This document shows positions 32,756 through 36,057 of a DNA stretch of 36,057 nt, one piece after another. Numbering within the stretch: the first letter of the stretch is position 1; every line of letters starts with the position of its first letter. The notes under the pieces are model-generated. The model did not search any database. It was not told the origin of the DNA and saw only the letters and a program-made list of their open reading frames with translations. Origin of the DNA: CAIVPM01 sp964477265 (GTDB lineage Bacteria > Bacteroidota > Bacteroidia > Chitinophagales > Chitinophagaceae). The translations under genes and the position numbers were made by a program. Location of the stretch: positions 1 through 36,057 of the forward strand of contig CAYZDJ010000025.1 of NCBI GenBank assembly GCA_964477265.1, given 5' to 3'.

Positions 32756-33772
32756 TTGCCTGTAATATTAGCTATAGAATCTTCTTGTGATGAAACTTCT
32801 GCATCGGTTTGCATTGATGGCAAAATTATAAGTAATGTTATTGCTACGCAAGCCATTCACGAGCAATATGGTGGTGTTGTACCAGAACTTGCCAGCAGGG
32901 CACATATCGAAAATATTGTTCCTGTTGTTGAAGAAGCATTAAAACAATTATCAATTATCAATTATCACTTATCAATTAATGAAGTTGATGCTATTGCCTT
33001 TACACAAGCACCAGGCTTAGTTGGCAGCTTACTGGTAGGTGCACAATTTGCAAAATCATTGGCACTTGCTTTAAATAAACCCCTTGTTGCAGTGCATCAC
33101 ATGCAGGCACATGTATTGGCCAATTTAGTTGGCGATGATAAACCAGACTTTCCTTTTTTATGTTTAACAGTAAGTGGTGGACATACACAAATTGTTGTAG
33201 CCCACTCTCCTACTAAACTTGAAATAATTGGGCAAACTATTGATGATGCTGCTGGTGAGGCTTTTGATAAAACTGCTAAATTATTAGGTTTGCCTTATCC
33301 TGGTGGACCATTGATTGATAAATATGCTAAGCTTGGAAACCCTTTGCAATTCAAGTTTGCAGAGCCACAGATACCAGAACTTGACTTTAGCTTTAGTGGA
33401 TTAAAAACATCTGTGCTTTATTTTTTGCAAAAGCAAAACCCGGGTTTTATACAAGAAAACATTAACGATTTGTGTGCATCCATTCAATATACCATTTGCA
33501 ATATCCTTATTAAAAAAATGAAAAAAGCCATTAAGCAAACAGGTATTAAAAAAATATGTTTGGCTGGTGGTGTAAGTGCCAATAGTGGTTTGCGTAGTGC
33601 ATTTGAAAAGCTTGGCAATGATATGCAATGCAAAACCTTCATTCCAAAATTTGAATATTGCACAGATAACGCTGCAATGATTGCCATTACTGCATACTAC
33701 AAGTTTTTAGAAAAAGATTTTGTTGATTTAAGCACAAGCCCAAGTGCCAGAAGTGAATGGCAATTTCGATAA
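32756..33772 (+). CDS. tsaD: tRNA N6-adenosine threonylcarbamoyltransferase TsaD
   Basis: 338 residues from the TTG at 32756, giving MPVILAIESSCDETSASV, which matches the family N-terminus. Upstream in-frame ATGs at 32711 and 32672 add 15 and 28 residues that do not resemble TsaD. With TsaB and TsaE it transfers threonylcarbamoyl to A37 of tRNAs that read ANN codons. Metal-binding HHMQAH (H115, H119), PELASRAH, TVSGGHTQIV and GEAFDKTAKLLGLPYPGG are present. Residues 64-75 (QLSIINYHLSIN) are encoded by five 7-base units of a CAATTAT repeat (32945-32979), an unusual in-frame insertion-like stretch. A bidirectional terminator follows. Family assignment is firm; the exact start is not. Confidence 0.95.
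   Translation: MPVILAIESSCDETSASVCIDGKIISNVIATQAIHEQYGGVVPELASRAHIENIVPVVEEALKQLSIINYHLSINEVDAIAFTQAPGLVGSLLVGAQFAKSLALALNKPLVAVHHMQAHVLANLVGDDKPDFPFLCLTVSGGHTQIVVAHSPTKLEIIGQTIDDAAGEAFDKTAKLLGLPYPGGPLIDKYAKLGNPLQFKFAEPQIPELDFSFSGLKTSVLYFLQKQNPGFIQENINDLCASIQYTICNILIKKMKKAIKQTGIKKICLAGGVSANSGLRSAFEKLGNDMQCKTFIPKFEYCTDNAAMIAITAYYKFLEKDFVDLSTSPSARSEWQFR
32945..32979 (+). repeat. Heptamer tandem repeat inside tsaD
   Basis: Five consecutive 7-base units, three identical CAATTAT and two variants (CACTTAT, CAATTAA). The units encode part of a surface loop of TsaD. Seven-base units would break frame if single units were gained or lost. Confidence 0.8.
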
Positions 33773-33814
33773 ATAACAAAGCCTTTTCTGAAGTAGAAAA
33801 GGCTTTGTTATTTT
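33773..33814. terminator. Bidirectional terminator between tsaD and the DUF1579 gene
   Basis: AACAAAGCCTTTTCT pairs with AGAAAAGGCTTTGTT around a 5-base loop, with A/T tracts on both sides, in a convergent gap of 56 bases. Confidence 0.85.
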
Positions 33815-33828
33815 AGTTTGATATTTAA

Positions 33829-34482
33829 TTATCTTTTTAAAACCACTTGCATTGTTTTAAATTCTCCTTTACCATCAGGTAATGGAGAAAACATTTCAAT
33901 GGTTTGTGTTTTTTCATCTTTAATGGTAAAAACTTCTTTCACATCAACATAATCCCCAACAGAAGGATCAACCATTTTACCCCTGAAAGTTATGCTTTTT
34001 GTTTTATCATCCCAAGTACCTTGCATTGTCATTAAGCCTGTACCCATATTGTCAATCCAGGTTGTAATAAAAACTTTCTTTGTGTTGTCATAAGCCAATG
34101 TACCCATTCCTTCAAATGGCATTCCCATAAACTCGCCTTTAAAATCAGTAATCTGATAGCGACCACCCATTACCATTTTATTGTTAGCAGTGCATTTACT
34201 TTCCATTCCATCTGCACCTGGAGCCATCCAGTGTGTAACTGTACCTTGCCATTCTCCATCACTTTGTGCAATCATTTTATGCACTTCGCCTGGCGTTGCA
34301 TAATCCATCCAGGTTTTTTGCATTTCTTCTGGAGTTGGTTCTTTTTTAGGTGCTTTTTTTACAGCAGGTTTTGCAGTTGTAGCAGCAGGCCTTTTAGCTG
34401 GTTGTTTTTTTTCTTGTGCAAAAGAAACTTGTGTGCTTAATAAAAAGCAAACAGACAGTAATGTTAATGTTGTTTTTTTCAT
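33829..34482 (-). CDS. DUF1579 family exported protein
   Basis: 217 residues from MKKTTLTLLSVCFLLSTQVS; an ATG six codons upstream is possible but gives a worse signal. The signal peptide is cleaved near SFAQ (about 23). A Lys/Pro/Ala-rich linker (about 24-50) precedes the conserved domain, beginning WMDYATPGEVHKMIAQSDGE, then WQGTVTHWM, and including MVMGGRYQITDFKGEFMGMP and FITTWIDNMGTG, the hallmarks of DUF1579. The function of the family is unknown. The linker resembles periplasmic proteins. Single gene, convergent with tsaD and downstream of the response regulator with a gap of 51 bases. Confidence 0.88.
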   Translation of the reverse strand: MKKTTLTLLSVCFLLSTQVSFAQEKKQPAKRPAATTAKPAVKKAPKKEPTPEEMQKTWMDYATPGEVHKMIAQSDGEWQGTVTHWMAPGADGMESKCTANNKMVMGGRYQITDFKGEFMGMPFEGMGTLAYDNTKKVFITTWIDNMGTGLMTMQGTWDDKTKSITFRGKMVDPSVGDYVDVKEVFTIKDEKTQTIEMFSPLPDGKGEFKTMQVVLKR

Positions 34483-34533
34483 ATAGTTAATTTTTTGCAA
34501 TTTTAAGAAATATTTAATTCAGGTAAATGTTTT

Positions 34534-35688
34534 TTACACAAAACTCGCTACATCATTTGCAGTAATAGTTTTACCAGATAAAATAATCAATCTTTCCACT
34601 ACATTTCTAAGCTCTCGGATATTACCTGTCCAGTTATGTTTTTGCAAAAGTTCCATTGCCTTTTTATCAATTGTTTTTACAGCTTGTCCATAATCATTTG
34701 CAATGTCTTCTAAAAATTTATTTACCAAAAGTGGTATGTCATCCCTGCGTTCATTTAACGATGGCACTTTAATCAAAATCACGCCCAGCCTGTGATACAA
34801 GTCAAGCCTAAAATTTTTTGCTTCCACTTCCTGCATTAAATCTTTATTGGTAGCAGCTACCACACGCACATCAACTGCAATTTCTTTTTCGCCACCAACA
34901 CGTGTAATTTTTCCTTCTTGCAAGGCACGCAAAACCTTTGCTTGTGCCGATAAACTCATATCTCCAATTTCATCTAAAAACAAAGTACCGCCATTAGCTT
35001 GCTCAAACTTGCCAATGCGTTGTTTAATAGCACTTGTAAAACTTCCTTTTTCATGACCAAACAATTCACTTTCTATTAGCTCACTTGGTATGGCAGCACA
35101 GTTTACCTCTACAAGCTGGTAAGTATTTCTATTGCTTTTTTCATGCAGCCACCTTGCTACTAATTCCTTTCCACTTCCATTTTCGCCAGTTACTAAAACC
35201 CTTGCTTCGGTTGGTGCCACTTTATCAATTGTCGATTTTATTTTTTGTATGGGTTCGCTTTCACCAATTATTTCCTGCACCTTGCTAGCCTTGCGTTTCA
35301 ACACTTTTGTTTCCTTAACTAAAATGTTTTTATCCATTGCATTTCTAATGGTAATTAACATCCTGTTTAAGTCTGGTGGCTTGCTTATATAATCGTAAGC
35401 ACCTTTCTTTACAGCATCTACAGCAGTTTCAATATTGCCATGTCCGCTAATAATTATTATAGGAATATCAGCATTGTGTTCTGTTGCTTTGTTTAAAAAT
35501 TCAATGCCATCAAGCTTAGGCATTTTAATATCGCAAAGCACAAGGTCATAAATTGTTTCTGTAAATTTTTTAAAGCCTTCTTCACCATCATTTGCTTCTT
35601 CTACTACATAACCTTCGTTGGTTAAAATTTCTTTTAAAATATTTCTTATGGCACGTTCATCATCAATAACTAAAATTTTATGAGGCAT
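34534..35688 (-). CDS. NtrC-type response regulator without DNA-binding domain
   Basis: 384 residues. Receiver domain 1-120 with acidic pocket D9/D10, phosphoacceptor D53 (DLVLCDIKMPKLDG) and K103 (YDYISKP). AAA+ sigma-54-interaction domain about 138-375 with Walker A GENGSGKE (168-175), Walker B GGTLFLDE (233-240), arginine-finger region FRLDLYHRL and sensor II WTGNIRELRNVVERL. The loop that normally reads GAFTGA is GSFTSA (215-220). The protein ends just after the AAA+ lid, so the Fis-type helix-turn-helix expected to about 450 residues is absent, and the stop is followed by intergenic sequence without an obvious leftover. A phosphorylated ATPase acting on a complex is likely. Whether sigma-54 is its partner is unclear. 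No histidine kinase gene is adjacent in the window. Confidence 0.92.
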   Translation of the reverse strand: MPHKILVIDDERAIRNILKEILTNEGYVVEEANDGEEGFKKFTETIYDLVLCDIKMPKLDGIEFLNKATEHNADIPIIIISGHGNIETAVDAVKKGAYDYISKPPDLNRMLITIRNAMDKNILVKETKVLKRKASKVQEIIGESEPIQKIKSTIDKVAPTEARVLVTGENGSGKELVARWLHEKSNRNTYQLVEVNCAAIPSELIESELFGHEKGSFTSAIKQRIGKFEQANGGTLFLDEIGDMSLSAQAKVLRALQEGKITRVGGEKEIAVDVRVVAATNKDLMQEVEAKNFRLDLYHRLGVILIKVPSLNERRDDIPLLVNKFLEDIANDYGQAVKTIDKKAMELLQKHNWTGNIRELRNVVERLIILSGKTITANDVASFV

Positions 35689-36057
35689 AAATTCTTTTTT
35701 GGCTAAGATAGGAGTTGGTAGTTAAAAGTTGTAAGTTAAGAGTTAAAAGTATGTACAACAATGAACTTGTTTAAACTTATTTCATTATAAAAAACGCAAG
35801 AAAATATTTACCACAAAGTTCACAAAGCAAATGCAACACAGTGTTCACAAAGTATTCTACTACTCTCTGTGTTCCTTTGTGAAAAAACGCTGTTATCTCT
35901 GTGGTAAAATAAATTCCAACAAATTGAGGCAATTGATTTTAATGCTTGTATTTATTATAGTGTTTTATTTGTAGATAAATTTAGATTAGAATTTATATAG
36001 CTATGAAGTTGTTTAAAATAATTTGATTGTATTAAAATAAAATAGAACTCTCAACAG
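35689..36057. other. Intergenic region at the window end
   Basis: 369 bases without a credible gene. It holds GT-rich short repeats (TTAAAAGTTGTAAGTTAAG, then AGTTAAAAGT at about 35721-35750) and an interspersed inverted repeat at 35808-35908. The last 149 bases are AT-rich and show no RNA or promoter that I can support. Confidence 0.5.
35808..35908. repeat. Interspersed inverted repeat, second copy
   Basis: TTTACCACAAAGTTCACAAAG (35808-35828) is matched by CTTTGTGAAAAAACG with CTCTGTGGTAAA at the right end. It is related in layout and words (ACCACAAAG/CTTTGTG/CTCTGTGGT) to 5050-5150. Confidence 0.7.

Overview
The window reads as a chromosomal segment of a low-GC member of the Bacteroidota, most likely of the Chitinophagaceae/Sphingobacteriia side. 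The evidence is a SusC/SusD pair, two type IX secretion (T9SS) C-terminal sorting tails, an Ig-repeat surface protein, the long form of IspH, a DUF4292 lipoprotein next to an EnvC-like protein, TAnnTTTG-type promoter elements and weak ribosome binding sites. The genus cannot be fixed from the sequence alone.

Layout. 1-98: 3' end of a tRNA-Leu(TAA) and a hairpin terminator. 148-1841: a copper-related MbnP/MbnH-like pair with a 1-nt overlap. 1851-2573: YebC/TACO1 protein (minus). 2778-4139: an ECF sigma factor, a small single-pass membrane protein and a Spy/CpxP/CnrX-like periplasmic protein, which together resemble the CnrH-CnrY-CnrX metal-sensing arrangement. 4149-6363: aldose-1-epimerase-like protein and IspH (minus). 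6364-11458: an accessory stretch with a lipoprotein frameshifted in a poly-A run, a second lipoprotein, and a cassette (predicted papain-like cysteine peptidase plus an exported partner) bracketed by copies of a palindromic, MITE-like repeat. 11459-14579: helical protein of unknown function, OsmC-like protein, outer-membrane-type protein, and lipoyl synthase LipA.

14748-19267 (all minus): VF530-family protein, dUTPase, DUF4292 lipoprotein, EnvC-like LytM protein with a degenerate active site, and a Wzx/MATE-type flippase. The last four are closely spaced and look like an envelope-related cluster. 19358-24937 (minus): an orphan T9SS sorting tail and a SusC/SusD outer-membrane uptake system without linked enzymes or regulator. 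25148-26116: Maf pyrophosphatase (minus) and type B ribosomal protein L31 (plus). 26310-31607: a 1765-residue secreted protein with tandem Ig-like domains and a T9SS tail. 31924-35688: ribosomal proteins L20 and L35 without infC beside them, TsaD, a DUF1579 protein, and an NtrC-type response regulator that lacks a DNA-binding domain.

Most housekeeping genes are ordinary. The best candidates for something undescribed are the repeat-bracketed peptidase/partner cassette at about 8.8-11.2 kb, the poly-A frameshift in the lipoprotein signal at 7.05 kb, the sigma/CnrX-like module next to an MbnP/MbnH pair, and the regulator without a DNA-binding domain. All functional statements are from reading motifs; no database search was run.
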